Source of the DNA: an uncultured Clostridia bacterium | GTDB lineage: Bacteria; Bacillota; Clostridia; Christensenellales; Aristaeellaceae | Length of the DNA stretch: 64,000 nucleotides | Reading direction: 5' to 3' | NCBI GenBank assembly: GCA_934632155.1 | Contig: CAKTXZ010000011.1 | Span: 19,944-83,943 of the forward strand | Part shown: positions 1 through 8,889 of the stretch, piece after piece | Layout: the number at the start of each line of letters is the position of its first letter | Numbering within the stretch: the first letter of the stretch is position 1 | Made by a program: the position numbers and the translations under genes | The notes under the pieces: model-generated | What the model saw: the letters and a program-made list of their open reading frames with translations, nothing else | Told to the model about the DNA's origin: nothing | Database searches by the model: none

Positions 1-96
1 CCGATGTGCGCCCTGCGCAAGCTGCGCAGCGCCACGCTGGTGCGCCGCCTGACGCGGGAATTGGACGAGCGGGGGGAGAAGCGTGCGGCTGGATAA
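1..96 (+). CDS. C-terminal end of an unidentified protein (partial)
   Basis: The window opens inside a reading frame (frame 1) that runs 31 codons to a TAA stop. The visible tail is strongly basic (many Arg and Lys, ending RAAG) and has no recognisable motif. The next gene starts inside it, so the two are translationally coupled. In Bacillus subtilis the rsuA-like gene follows the flippase gene ytgP, and a basic tail would suit such a membrane protein, but that is only a guess from neighbourhood. Confidence 0.5.
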   Translation, partial: PMCALRKLRSATLVRRLTRELDERGEKRAAG

Positions 97-793
97 GATG
101 CTTGCCAATCTGGGCGTCGCCACGCGCGCGAACTGCCGCGCGCTGCTTCGGGACGGCCGGGTGACGGTCGGCGGCGCGTTGGCGCGCGATCCCGCCATGC
201 AGGTAGCGCAGGAGGACGTGATCTGCCTTGACGGCCGGGCGCTGGACACGCGTCTTACCCGCCACGGCATGCTCTATAAGCCCGCCGGAGTGCTGACGGC
301 GGCGGAGGATGCGCGGCAGCCTACCGTGATGGCGCTTTTGCCCCCGGTCTGCCGCGCCTTGGGCTGCATGCCGGTGGGAAGGCTGGATAAGGACACCACG
401 GGCATTTTGATCTTTACCACGGACGGCGAGCTGGCGCACCGGCTGATCGGCCCAAGGTTTCACGTGGACAAGGTCTACCGCGCGCGGGTGGACGGCGTGC
501 TGACGCAGGCGGATGCGGACGCCTTTGCACGGGGAATTCCCCTGCGCGATTTTACGGCGCTGCCCGCGCGGCTGCGCCTGATTGCCCCGGGCGAGGCCGA
601 GGCGACCGTGCAGGAGGGCAAATACCATCAGGTCAAGCGAATGTTCGCCGCGGTGGGCAAGCCTGTGACCGCGCTGCATCGCGTCCGCTTCGGGCCGCTT
701 GCGCTGGACGAGGATATGCAGCCGGGGGATTTTCGCGAATTGACGCAGGAGGAAGCGGCGGCGCTCTATCATGCCGCCGGTATGCAGCCATGA
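83..793 (+). CDS. rsuA: RsuA-family 16S rRNA pseudouridine synthase
   Basis: This enzyme converts a uridine of 16S rRNA (position 516 in E. coli) to pseudouridine. The protein is 236 residues, the usual length. An S4 RNA-binding domain occupies about residues 1-60 (starts RLDKMLANLG). The catalytic domain carries the RsuA/RluB signature GRLDKDTTG with catalytic Asp near residue 102, and the later motif KYHQVKRMF. The start is GTG, chosen because it gives the S4 domain its normal N-terminus; it overlaps the preceding gene by 14 bases. The stop overlaps the following methyltransferase start (ATGA type). The exact target uridine is inferred from the family. Confidence 0.9.
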   Translation: MRLDKMLANLGVATRANCRALLRDGRVTVGGALARDPAMQVAQEDVICLDGRALDTRLTRHGMLYKPAGVLTAAEDARQPTVMALLPPVCRALGCMPVGRLDKDTTGILIFTTDGELAHRLIGPRFHVDKVYRARVDGVLTQADADAFARGIPLRDFTALPARLRLIAPGEAEATVQEGKYHQVKRMFAAVGKPVTALHRVRFGPLALDEDMQPGDFRELTQEEAAALYHAAGMQP

Positions 794-1395
794 CAAACGA
801 CCATTACTATTCCGCCGCGCCCGAAAGCGCGCATCGCTACGCCGAATGCGCCTACGCGTATCGCGGCGAGACGCTGCGCTTTATGACGGACGCGGGTGTG
901 TTTTCCAGGGGAGAGGTGGACTTTGGCACCGATACGCTGCTGCGCGCGCTGCCCGACGGGCTTTCCGGGCGCGTGCTGGATTTGGGCTGCGGTTGGGGTG
1001 CGGTGGGCGTGAGCGTGGGCAAAAAATACTCCGCGTGCGAGGTTGTCATGAGCGACGTTAACACCCGCGCGCTGGCGCTGGCTGCGCGCAACGCCGCCGC
1101 CAACGGCGTTCGGGCGCAAACGCTGGAAAGCGACGGGCTGGACTCCGTTCCGGGACGCTTTGACGCGGTGCTGACCAACCCGCCCATTCGCGCGGGCAAG
1201 GCGGCGATCTACCGCCTTTTCGCGCAGTGCGCGCAACGCCTTGCGCCCGGCGGCGCGCTGTATATCGTTATCCGTAAGCAGCAGGGCGCGCAGTCGGCGA
1301 TCGCGTATCTGCGCGGGATATTTGAAAGCGTGGAAACCATCGACAAAAGCGGCGGCTTCTGGGTGATTTGCTGCCGAAGGGAGGAAGAAGCATAA
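790..1395 (+). CDS. Class I SAM-dependent methyltransferase, RsmC-like
   Basis: A 201-residue methyltransferase of the small RsmC/MTS type. SAM-binding motif I is VLDLGCGWGAVG (residues about 62-73), and the catalytic NPP motif is at residues 130-132, as in enzymes acting on base amino groups. The start YSAAPESAHRYAEC resembles the Bacillota 'YtxK/YbxB-like' class I methyltransferases that correspond to only the C-terminal half of E. coli RsmC. The likely substrate is a guanine N2 in 16S rRNA, but that is inference. The gene overlaps the pseudouridine synthase by 4 bases, consistent with a common rRNA modification role and co-translation. Confidence 0.85.
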   Translation: MTNDHYYSAAPESAHRYAECAYAYRGETLRFMTDAGVFSRGEVDFGTDTLLRALPDGLSGRVLDLGCGWGAVGVSVGKKYSACEVVMSDVNTRALALAARNAAANGVRAQTLESDGLDSVPGRFDAVLTNPPIRAGKAAIYRLFAQCAQRLAPGGALYIVIRKQQGAQSAIAYLRGIFESVETIDKSGGFWVICCRREEEA

Positions 1396-2565
1396 ATGTA
1401 CGATCAGGCTTTTTTCGACGCGGGGATGGCGCGTCGGGGCACCTTTTGCCTGAAATGGGATATTCCGGGCATGCTGCCGGAGGACGGCGTGCCCATGTGG
1501 GTGGCGGATATGGATTTTGCTTGCGCCGCGCCCATTCGCGACGCGGTGATCGCGCGCGCGGAGCACATGTGCTACGGCTATCCGATGAATAACCCGGCGG
1601 ACGATCAGGCGGTGTGCGATTATTGGCGGCGGCACCACGCGCTGGATTTTGCGCCCCGGCAGATGACGCGCATGCCCTGCGTGGTGACGGGCATGGGGGC
1701 GGCGGTGCGCGCCCTGACCAAGCCCGGCGACGGCGTGGCGATTTTTACGCCGGTTTATCCGCCGTTCTTTTCCGCGATTGAAATGAACGGGCGGCGGCTG
1801 GTGAAGCTGCCGCTGGATCGGGATGCGGACGGCCGGTATCGCATGAACCTTGATTCCCTGCGGCAGGCGCTGGAGGGCGGCGTTCGGGCGCTGCTTTTCT
1901 GCAATCCGCATAATCCGCTTTCCCGCGCTTGGACGCGGGAGGAGCTGAAGGCGCTGGTCGATCTGGCGGCGGCGTATGACGCGATCATCATCAGCGACGA
2001 AATTCACGCGGACTTTGTCTATGCGCCCAACCGTCACGTGCCCATGCTGTCCGTTCCGGGCGCGAAGGAGCGCACGCTCATGTTCCTTTCCGCCAGCAAA
2101 ACCTTTAACGTAGCCGGCCTTTTGCAGGCCAACGCCGTCAGCTTTAACGAAGCGATGCTGGCCGCCGTGCAAAAGGAGCTGGAGCTTTCCGGCGCGGTGA
2201 GCGGCAATGTGTTTTCCACGGCGGCAACGCGCGCGGCCTATACGCATTGCGATGACTGGCGCGCCGGCCTGTTGAATTATCTGGACGGCAACCGCGCGCT
2301 GCTGCGCGAGCAGATGAACGCGCTGCTGCCCGACGCCGCGCTTGCGCCCATTGAGGCGACGTATCTGGCGTGGATCGATCTGCGGGCATACTGTGCGTCC
2401 TCGGCGGAAATCGACGAAAAATGCCGGCGCCACGGGCTGGTGCTCAATCGCGGCGATACCTTCGGCGCGGAGGGAGACGGCTTCATGCGCCTGAACTTTG
2501 GATGCAATCGTGAAAACCTGCGCCGGGGCGTGGCGAAGCTCGCCGCGGCCATGAAGGAGGAATAA
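1396..2565 (+). CDS. patB: PatB/MalY-family PLP-dependent C-S lyase / aminotransferase
   Basis: This is a fold type I pyridoxal-phosphate enzyme of 389 residues. The MalY/PatB hallmark MWVADMDF lies near residues 34-41, a CNPHNP motif at 169-174 and SDEIHADF at 200-207. The Schiff-base lysine is in SASKTFNVAGL (Lys about 235). Family members act as cystathionine beta-lyases (cystathionine to homocysteine, pyruvate and ammonia) or general cysteine C-S lyases. GGAGG lies about 11 bases upstream and the start abuts the previous stop codon (TAA then ATG). Its presence together with a methionine transporter in the same window fits a sulfur amino-acid role, but the substrate cannot be read from sequence. 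Confidence 0.88.
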   Translation: MYDQAFFDAGMARRGTFCLKWDIPGMLPEDGVPMWVADMDFACAAPIRDAVIARAEHMCYGYPMNNPADDQAVCDYWRRHHALDFAPRQMTRMPCVVTGMGAAVRALTKPGDGVAIFTPVYPPFFSAIEMNGRRLVKLPLDRDADGRYRMNLDSLRQALEGGVRALLFCNPHNPLSRAWTREELKALVDLAAAYDAIIISDEIHADFVYAPNRHVPMLSVPGAKERTLMFLSASKTFNVAGLLQANAVSFNEAMLAAVQKELELSGAVSGNVFSTAATRAAYTHCDDWRAGLLNYLDGNRALLREQMNALLPDAALAPIEATYLAWIDLRAYCASSAEIDEKCRRHGLVLNRGDTFGAEGDGFMRLNFGCNRENLRRGVAKLAAAMKEE

Positions 2566-2568
2566 CGT

Positions 2569-3945
2569 ATGACGGATATGAGCCGCTTGGACGCGATTTT
2601 GGCCGGATATCAGGATGAAATGGTGCGGACGCTGCAAAAATGGGTGTCCATTCCCAGCGTCAAGGGCGAGGCGCGGGAGGGGGCGCCCTATGGCGCGGAA
2701 AACCGCCGCGCGCTGGATACGGCGCTGGCGGATTGCGCAGCGATGGGCTTTGCGACGCAGATGATCGACGGCTATGCGGGGCATGCCGATCTGGGCTGCG
2801 GCGACGCGCGGGACGCGCTGGGTATTCTGGCGCATCTGGACGTTGTGCCTGTGGGCGACGGCTGGACGGTCGCGCCCTTTGGCGGCGAGATTCGGGACGG
2901 CAAAATCTATGGCCGCGGCACGAGCGACGATAAGGGGCCGGCGGTCGCGGCGCTGTACGCGATGCGCGCGGTGAAGGAGGCGGGCGTTCCGCTCCGGCGC
3001 ATGGTGCGGCTGATTCTGGGCTGCGACGAGGAATGCGGCTCGTCGGATATGGCGTATTATAAACAGCATGCCGTTATGCCGCGCTCCGGCTTCAGTCCGG
3101 ACGCCGATTACCCGGTCATCAACATTGAAAAGGGCGGCTGCCACCTGAAAATTGCCGGAAAGCAGGCGGAGGACGGCCTGCAGGTGATCGAAATGAACGT
3201 GGGCGAACGGGCGAACGTGGTGCCCGGCTTTGCCAGCGCGCTGGTTGCGGGCGACGAAGAGCTGGCGGCGCTGGTTGCGCAAAAGGCGAAGACGCTCCCC
3301 TATCCCGTTTCGGCGCGAATGGAAAACGGTGCGGTGCGCATTGAAACGGTGGGCGTAACGGGGCACGCCGCCTTCCCGCAGCACGGACGCAACGCCGTGG
3401 GGCAAATGCTGCTGCTTCTGCGCGATCTGGGCGCGAAGGGCGTGATCGCCGATCTGGCCGACGCAATCGGCATGACGTGCATGGGCGAGGGGCTCGGCGT
3501 CGCCATGCAGGACGATATTTCCGGCAGCCTGACCTGCAGCCTTGGCATCATTCGCGTAAACGCGGCGGGCGCGGAGGCTATTTTGGATATCCGCTATCCT
3601 GTGCTGCTGAATCTGGATGAAATGGTACGGCTGGTAAAAATGCGCCTGCCGGCTTGCGATGTTACGGTGGAAAGCAGCCGCAGGCCGCATCACGTCAGCG
3701 CGCACACGCCGCTGGTGCGCGAGCTGCTGCAGGCGTACCATGACGCGACGGGCGGCGAAATGAAGACCGTGGCCATCGGCGGCGGCACCTATGCCCAGTC
3801 GATGGAGGAGGGCGTGGCCTTTGGCGCGCTGTTCCCGGGCGAAACCGAAATGGCGCATCAGGCGGACGAATATATGCCGCTGGCGTCGTTGTTTGAAAAC
3901 GCACGGATTTTCGCGCGCGCCATTGTGCGTCTGGCCGGTGCGTAA
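2569..3945 (+). CDS. pepV: M20-family dipeptidase, PepV-like
   Basis: This is a zinc dipeptidase of 458 residues, the typical PepV length. Metal and active-site segments are visible: LAHLDVVPVG (His and Asp ligand), GRGTSDDKGP (bridging Asp), LGCDEECGSSD (catalytic Glu pair) and a C-terminal region with a likely His ligand (AHQADEYM). The long lid between about residues 190 and 330 is the PepV-specific insertion. It probably cleaves N-terminal residues from unblocked dipeptides in the cytoplasm; no signal peptide is seen. The start lies three bases after the upstream stop, with a GGAGG inside the end of the previous gene. Confidence 0.9.
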   Translation: MTDMSRLDAILAGYQDEMVRTLQKWVSIPSVKGEAREGAPYGAENRRALDTALADCAAMGFATQMIDGYAGHADLGCGDARDALGILAHLDVVPVGDGWTVAPFGGEIRDGKIYGRGTSDDKGPAVAALYAMRAVKEAGVPLRRMVRLILGCDEECGSSDMAYYKQHAVMPRSGFSPDADYPVINIEKGGCHLKIAGKQAEDGLQVIEMNVGERANVVPGFASALVAGDEELAALVAQKAKTLPYPVSARMENGAVRIETVGVTGHAAFPQHGRNAVGQMLLLLRDLGAKGVIADLADAIGMTCMGEGLGVAMQDDISGSLTCSLGIIRVNAAGAEAILDIRYPVLLNLDEMVRLVKMRLPACDVTVESSRRPHHVSAHTPLVRELLQAYHDATGGEMKTVAIGGGTYAQSMEEGVAFGALFPGETEMAHQADEYMPLASLFENARIFARAIVRLAGA

Positions 3946-3948
3946 GCC

Positions 3949-4458
3949 ATGCGCCTGACGAAGGACTTTTTTACCCGCGACGTGCTTTGGGTTGCGCCCG
4001 AGCTGCCGGGTAAGCGCCTGTGCCGCAGGCTTCCGGACGGGCGGGTGCTCTCCGCGCGCATTACGGAGGCCGAGGCCTATCGCGGCGAGGAGGACGGCGC
4101 CTGCCATGCCCGCAGCGGCCGCACGGCGCGAACGCAGATCATGTACGGCGAGGGCGGGTATGCGTATATCTACTTGATTTACGGCCTGCATTGGCTTTTT
4201 AACGTCGTGACGGGCCCGAAAGATATGCCGCAGGCGGCGTTGATTCGCGCCCTTGAGCCGCCCCTGAACGGCCCTGCCAAATGGACGAAGGCCTTTGGTG
4301 TAACGGGCGCGCAAAACGGCCTTTACCTGCCCGAGAGCGAGGAAATTTGGCTCGAGGAGGGGGAAGCGCCCGCCGCCGTGGCCGCCTGCCCGCGCGTGGG
4401 CATCGATTACGCGCAGGAGCCGTGGCGCAGCATGCCGTGGCGCTTTGTCGCCGAATAA
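3949..4458 (+). CDS. DNA-3-methyladenine glycosylase (AAG/MPG family)
   Basis: This base-excision repair enzyme removes alkylated purines. The 169-residue protein has the AAG fold signatures: early LLG-like segment LWVAPELPGKRL, catalytic region RITEAEAYRGEEDGACHA (Glu in TEAEAY), MYGEGGYAYIYLIYG, and C-terminal CPRVGIDYAQEPWR. It is shorter than the human enzyme (extended N-terminus missing) and slightly shorter than most bacterial ones, but the catalytic core is intact. It starts three bases after the PepV-like gene and is probably the last gene of this tight cluster. Confidence 0.9.
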   Translation: MRLTKDFFTRDVLWVAPELPGKRLCRRLPDGRVLSARITEAEAYRGEEDGACHARSGRTARTQIMYGEGGYAYIYLIYGLHWLFNVVTGPKDMPQAALIRALEPPLNGPAKWTKAFGVTGAQNGLYLPESEEIWLEEGEAPAAVAACPRVGIDYAQEPWRSMPWRFVAE

Positions 4459-4597
4459 TTCGGGCTGCAGATGAATCAACGCCGCCTGTCGCGTCCCTTT
4501 CGCCGCGGCTTTCGCCGCTTGAATTGGCCGGAACAAAATGCGTTTCGCGGCTTGCCCTATGGCTGCCTGCGCATAGTATGGAAAAGGAGAAACGATT

Positions 4598-5545
4598 ATG
4601 CCGATTGCACCGATTTTGATGACCCCTGCCTATCGCTGCGGCGAAATGACGCCTTGGGGCGGGGATAGAATGGCCAAGGTCTACGGGCGGAAGCTGCCCG
4701 ACGCGCGAACGGGCGAAAGCTTGGAAGTCAGCGCGATTCCGGGGCTGGAAAGCCGCGACGCGCAGGGACGGACGCTGCCGGAGCTCATCGCCCTTTACGG
4801 CGAGGCGCTGACCGGAACGGCGGTGAAGGGGCCTTTCCCACTGCTGCTCAAGTTACTGGACGCGCGCGACACGCTCAGCGTACAGGTGCATCCGGACGAC
4901 GCGTATGCCGCTGCCGTCGAGCATAAGCTGGGGAAGACCGAGGCGTGGCACATTCTCGCGGCGGACGAGGGCGCGCAGCTGGTATACGGCGTAAAGAAAG
5001 GCGTAACGAAGGAAGCGCTGCTTGCCGCCAGCCGTGCGGGCGCGGCGGTGGAGGATCTGCTGCGCTATGTGCCGGTTAAGGCGGGCGAAACATATTATAT
5101 TCCCGCCGGTATGGTGCATGCCATCGGCCGGGGAATTATGCTTTATGAAATTCAGCAATCCAGCGATGTGACCTATCGCTTCTACGACTGGGAGCGAACG
5201 GATCAAAACGGCAACAAGCGCGCGCTGCACATCCAGAAGGCCGTGGACGTGACGGATGTGAACGCGCAGCTTTCCGCCGCGCCCGAGGTCTTTGTCGCGC
5301 CGGGACATCAGCGGCTGCTGAACGAAAAGTATTTCATGCTGGATCAGTATCGCGATTTTTCCGGCGTTGTGGCGCGCGATCCGCGGCGCTTTGCCATCCT
5401 GACGGCGCTTGGGGAAACAACCCTTCGCTGGGAGGGGGGCGAAACGGCGCTTTTGCCCGGCCAGACGGCGCTGCTGCCGGCAGACGGCTACGACCTGCAT
5501 CTGGAAACGCGTGAGGCGCTGCTTTCCTGCCCGACGCTTGCCTAA
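4598..5545 (+). CDS. manA: Mannose-6-phosphate isomerase, class I
   Basis: This enzyme interconverts fructose-6-phosphate and mannose-6-phosphate. The protein is 315 residues, the short Bacillota form of the cupin-fold enzyme. Zinc and active-site segments are present: QVHPDDAYA (residues about 94-102), GKTEAWHIL, PAGMVHAIG and EIQQSSDVTYRFYDW. GGAG lies 8-11 bases before the ATG. The preceding 139 bases contain no gene. It supplies mannose-6-phosphate to the GDP-mannose branch, for which a candidate nucleotidyltransferase is encoded near 29 kb. Confidence 0.92.
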   Translation: MPIAPILMTPAYRCGEMTPWGGDRMAKVYGRKLPDARTGESLEVSAIPGLESRDAQGRTLPELIALYGEALTGTAVKGPFPLLLKLLDARDTLSVQVHPDDAYAAAVEHKLGKTEAWHILAADEGAQLVYGVKKGVTKEALLAASRAGAAVEDLLRYVPVKAGETYYIPAGMVHAIGRGIMLYEIQQSSDVTYRFYDWERTDQNGNKRALHIQKAVDVTDVNAQLSAAPEVFVAPGHQRLLNEKYFMLDQYRDFSGVVARDPRRFAILTALGETTLRWEGGETALLPGQTALLPADGYDLHLETREALLSCPTLA

Positions 5546-5572
5546 AGCGTGGGCGGCGCCGTTTTTTCAAAG
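5529..5572 (+). terminator. Probable intrinsic terminator of manA
   Basis: The last codons of manA and the following bases form a stem (GCCC-g-ACGCTT pairing with AAGCGTGGGC, 5-base loop, one bulged G), followed after GGCGCCG by a run of six T. The spacing between stem and T-run is longer than usual, so this is moderate evidence. Confidence 0.45.
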
Positions 5573-5719
5573 CCGCACCCGCCCGCCGTTTTTTCGCGCC
5601 GGCTTCCAAAAATCGAAACGCATATCTCGTCGGGCTGCAAAGTAGCGCGGCGGCTGAATGTGATTTTGAATATAAGCAGCATGAATTGTAAAAACTGGAG
5701 CAGGAAAACGCAAATACGC

Positions 5720-5748
5720 TTGACAGCCCGCGAATTTGCTGGTATTTT
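5720..5748 (+). promoter_or_regulatory. Sigma-A type promoter for murB-whiA
   Basis: TTGACA and TATTTT are separated by exactly 17 bases just upstream of murB. The predicted start of transcription would fall at about 5755-5757, inside or next to the GGAGG at 5752-5756, so the transcript could be leaderless or nearly so. No other promoter-like pair was seen in the gap after manA. Confidence 0.55.
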
Positions 5749-5763
5749 TATGGAGGAATGCAC

Positions 5764-6665
<902 letters not shown>

Positions 6666-6669
<4 letters not shown>

Positions 6670-7604
6670 GCTTCTCCTCCCTTGTCAAGCAGGAGCTCTT
6701 GCGCGTGCAGCCTGAAAAGCCCTGCTGTATGCTGAGCGAATTAACCGCGCTGACGCAGACGCGCGCGTCGCTGCAACTGAGCGGCGGCGGCCGGGTTCGC
6801 GTCGTGTATGAGGTGGAAAGCGCGCCGCTGGCCAAGCGGATTTTCATGCTGCTGAAAAAGCGATTGGAAATTACGCCTGTGCTTTCCTTTGCGCGTTATG
6901 GGCGGCTGGGCGGCCGCAGGGCGTGTGTTTTGACCGTTCAGGAGGGCGACAGCCGAAGGCTTTTGGTCGCGCTGCATATGCTGCGCGAGGAGGGCGGCGC
7001 CATGCTGCGCGGCATGCCGCGCTCGGTCATGACGCGGCGCTGCTGCCGCGCGGCCTTTGTGCGGGGCATGTTTCTGGGGGCGGGCGCTGCTTCCAGCCCG
7101 GAAAAGGGCTACCATATGGAGTTTGTCGTTTCCGAAAGCCGCGCGCAGGGGCTGCTGGATGTGCTGACCAAAAGCGGCGTTCCGGCGCAAATGACCGGGC
7201 GCCGCGGGCAGAAGCTGGTTTATATCAAGAAGGGCGACGACGTGGTATCCGCTCTGGCGCTGATGGGCGCGCACGGCGCGCTGCTGGAGATGGAAAACAT
7301 CCGCATTCGCCGTGAATCGCGCAATCAGGCCAACCGCGCGCGCAACTGCGACGAGGCGAACCTGAACAAGCAATTATCCGCCGGCTCGGCGCAGGCGCAG
7401 GCGATCGTGGCCTATTCGCTCAGGCATGGTCTGGGTGGGCTGGAAAAGGATTTGCAGGCGCTGGCGCGACTTCGGATGCTGCATCCGGAGGCCTCGCTGC
7501 AGGAGCTTGGCGAAATGCTCTCGCCGCCGATTGGCAAATCCGGCGTTAATCATCGCATGCGCAGGCTGATGGCCGCACTTGCGGAGAATAAAATTGAAAC
7601 ATAG
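6666..7604 (+). CDS. whiA: Sporulation/cell-division regulator WhiA
   Basis: WhiA is a DNA-binding protein with a degenerate LAGLIDADG homing-endonuclease-like N-terminal region and a C-terminal helix-turn-helix (residues about 270-305: HPEASLQELGEML then GKSGVNHRMRRL). The length, 312 residues, is typical. The segment GAASSPEKGYHMEF matches the conserved core. In Bacillus subtilis whiA sits in rapZ-mgfK-whiA-crh; here rapZ and mgfK are absent and murB precedes it, with an ATGA overlap. The next gene begins with a Crh/HPr-like domain, so the whiA-crh adjacency is preserved. Confidence 0.93.
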
Positions 7605-7761
7605 GGCGTTTTCGCGCAATGGGGCGGCGGAGGCTTCTTCTTGCACCTGCCTGACCTGCGGTTTTCGGAGTTCCGCTCGCCGAAGCTCCGAAGCCACCCT
7701 TGCCTTTGCGCAAGGCTTACCCACCGCGGCGTCGCCCTTCAGAGCGAAGGAATGAACAGAT

Positions 7762-8793
7762 ATGATCAAGTATTGCCTGAAGCTGGCCGGCATTACGCCG
7801 CTAAACCGTATGCAGATCGAGCATTTGGCGCATCTGGCGGGGAAGTTTACGGCCCGCATCACATTTGAACACAAAAACCGGCTGATTAACGGTAAATCCA
7901 TGCTGGGGCTTTTGTGTCTTGGCGTAACGGGGGAGGATGCGGTGATTCTCTCCGTGGACGGGGAGGACGAGCTGGAGGCCGCGCAGCAGCTCAAGCGCCT
8001 GTTGGATACGGGCGTTGCGCCGCCCAAGGACGCGACGGACGCCGAGCGACTGATGCAGAGGATTAAGCTGCGCTATGCCGATATTCTGATGGATAACCTG
8101 ACCGGCTTTTATATCTACGGCTCGCTGGCGAGCGATTGCTTCCAATGGGAAAAGAGCGATTTGGACTTTCTGGTGGTCGTGAAAAATGAAATGCCGGTAC
8201 AGAAAAAAATCGCGCTGGTGGAAACGCTGTATACGCTGCGGGAGGACGCGCCGCCCATGGGCTTTGAAATGAGCGTTTTGACGGAGGAGGCCTGCCAGAG
8301 CGTGCAGTATCCTATTCCGTATTTGCTGCATTATTCCGCGCGCTGGACGGCGGAATATGAGCAGGATCCGATGGGCTTTTGCGAACGGATGCACGGCGTG
8401 GATCCCGACCTGACGACGCATATTCTTTCGCTGCACGCGCACCATCAGGTGCTGCTGGGCCCCAGCGTCGCGCGCATTTTCGGAACGGTCAGCCGCCGGG
8501 ACGCGCTGCGCGCGATGCGGCTTGACGTTGAAAACGCCGAGCAAAGCGTGCATGACGCGCCGGTGTATTATGTGCTGAACCTGTGCCGGATGATGGCGTA
8601 TGTGGACGAGGGCGCCGTGCTTTCCAAAAAGGAGGGCGGCGAATGGGCGATGGAGCATTTGCCCGCCGCCCATCAATCCCTTATTCAGGCCGCGCTGAAC
8701 GCTTATCAGGCCGGGCGCGATATGTTTTATGATCGTGGACAGGCTGAGGAATTCTGTTATGAAATGCGCAGGCGGCTGGAAGCGGCAGAATAA
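7762..8793 (+). CDS. Crh/HPr-like domain fused to AadA-like nucleotidyltransferase
   Basis: This 343-residue protein has two parts. Residues 1-88 resemble HPr/Crh: the segment ending HLAGKFTARI, then INGKSMLGLLCLGV, then an acidic DGEDELEAAQQLKRLL helix. Position 15 (catalytic His in HPr) is Asn and position 17 is Met, while Ser46 (HPr-kinase target) is kept in the same numbering, as in Crh. Residues about 105-343 resemble aminoglycoside adenylyltransferases: YIYGSLASDC and SDLDFLVVV give the nucleotidyltransferase G-S...D-x-D signature (Asp133, Asp135), followed by a helical DUF4111-like C-terminal part. It follows whiA where crh normally lies. The substrate is unknown; I do not infer antibiotic resistance. 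Confidence 0.8.
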   Translation: MIKYCLKLAGITPLNRMQIEHLAHLAGKFTARITFEHKNRLINGKSMLGLLCLGVTGEDAVILSVDGEDELEAAQQLKRLLDTGVAPPKDATDAERLMQRIKLRYADILMDNLTGFYIYGSLASDCFQWEKSDLDFLVVVKNEMPVQKKIALVETLYTLREDAPPMGFEMSVLTEEACQSVQYPIPYLLHYSARWTAEYEQDPMGFCERMHGVDPDLTTHILSLHAHHQVLLGPSVARIFGTVSRRDALRAMRLDVENAEQSVHDAPVYYVLNLCRMMAYVDEGAVLSKKEGGEWAMEHLPAAHQSLIQAALNAYQAGRDMFYDRGQAEEFCYEMRRRLEAAE

Positions 8794-8815
8794 GAATATA
8801 AAATGCGATGCATTG

Positions 8816-8862
8816 AAAAAGGGAAGCCGTTCGCCGATTGTTTGGAACGGTTTCCCTTTTGC
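8816..8862. terminator. Bidirectional intrinsic terminator
   Basis: GGGAAGCCGTTC and GGAACGGTTTCCC form a 12-13 bp stem with a short loop, flanked by AAAAA on the left and TTTT on the right. It lies between the convergent whiA-cluster and capA-like genes and can serve both. Confidence 0.85.
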
Positions 8863-8889
8863 TTTGAAGCGGCTGCCTATGTCCGGCGA

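Noticed and set aside
769..4536. 1255-codon open frame on the minus strand
   Set aside because: It runs antisense across five well-supported genes and its translation is rich in Arg, His, Ala and Gly without any motif; long spurious antisense frames are expected in GC-rich DNA.
8096..8793. Calling the AadA-like domain an antibiotic resistance gene
   Set aside because: The domain signature alone does not show aminoglycoside activity, and the fusion to a Crh-like domain at a core locus argues for a housekeeping role.
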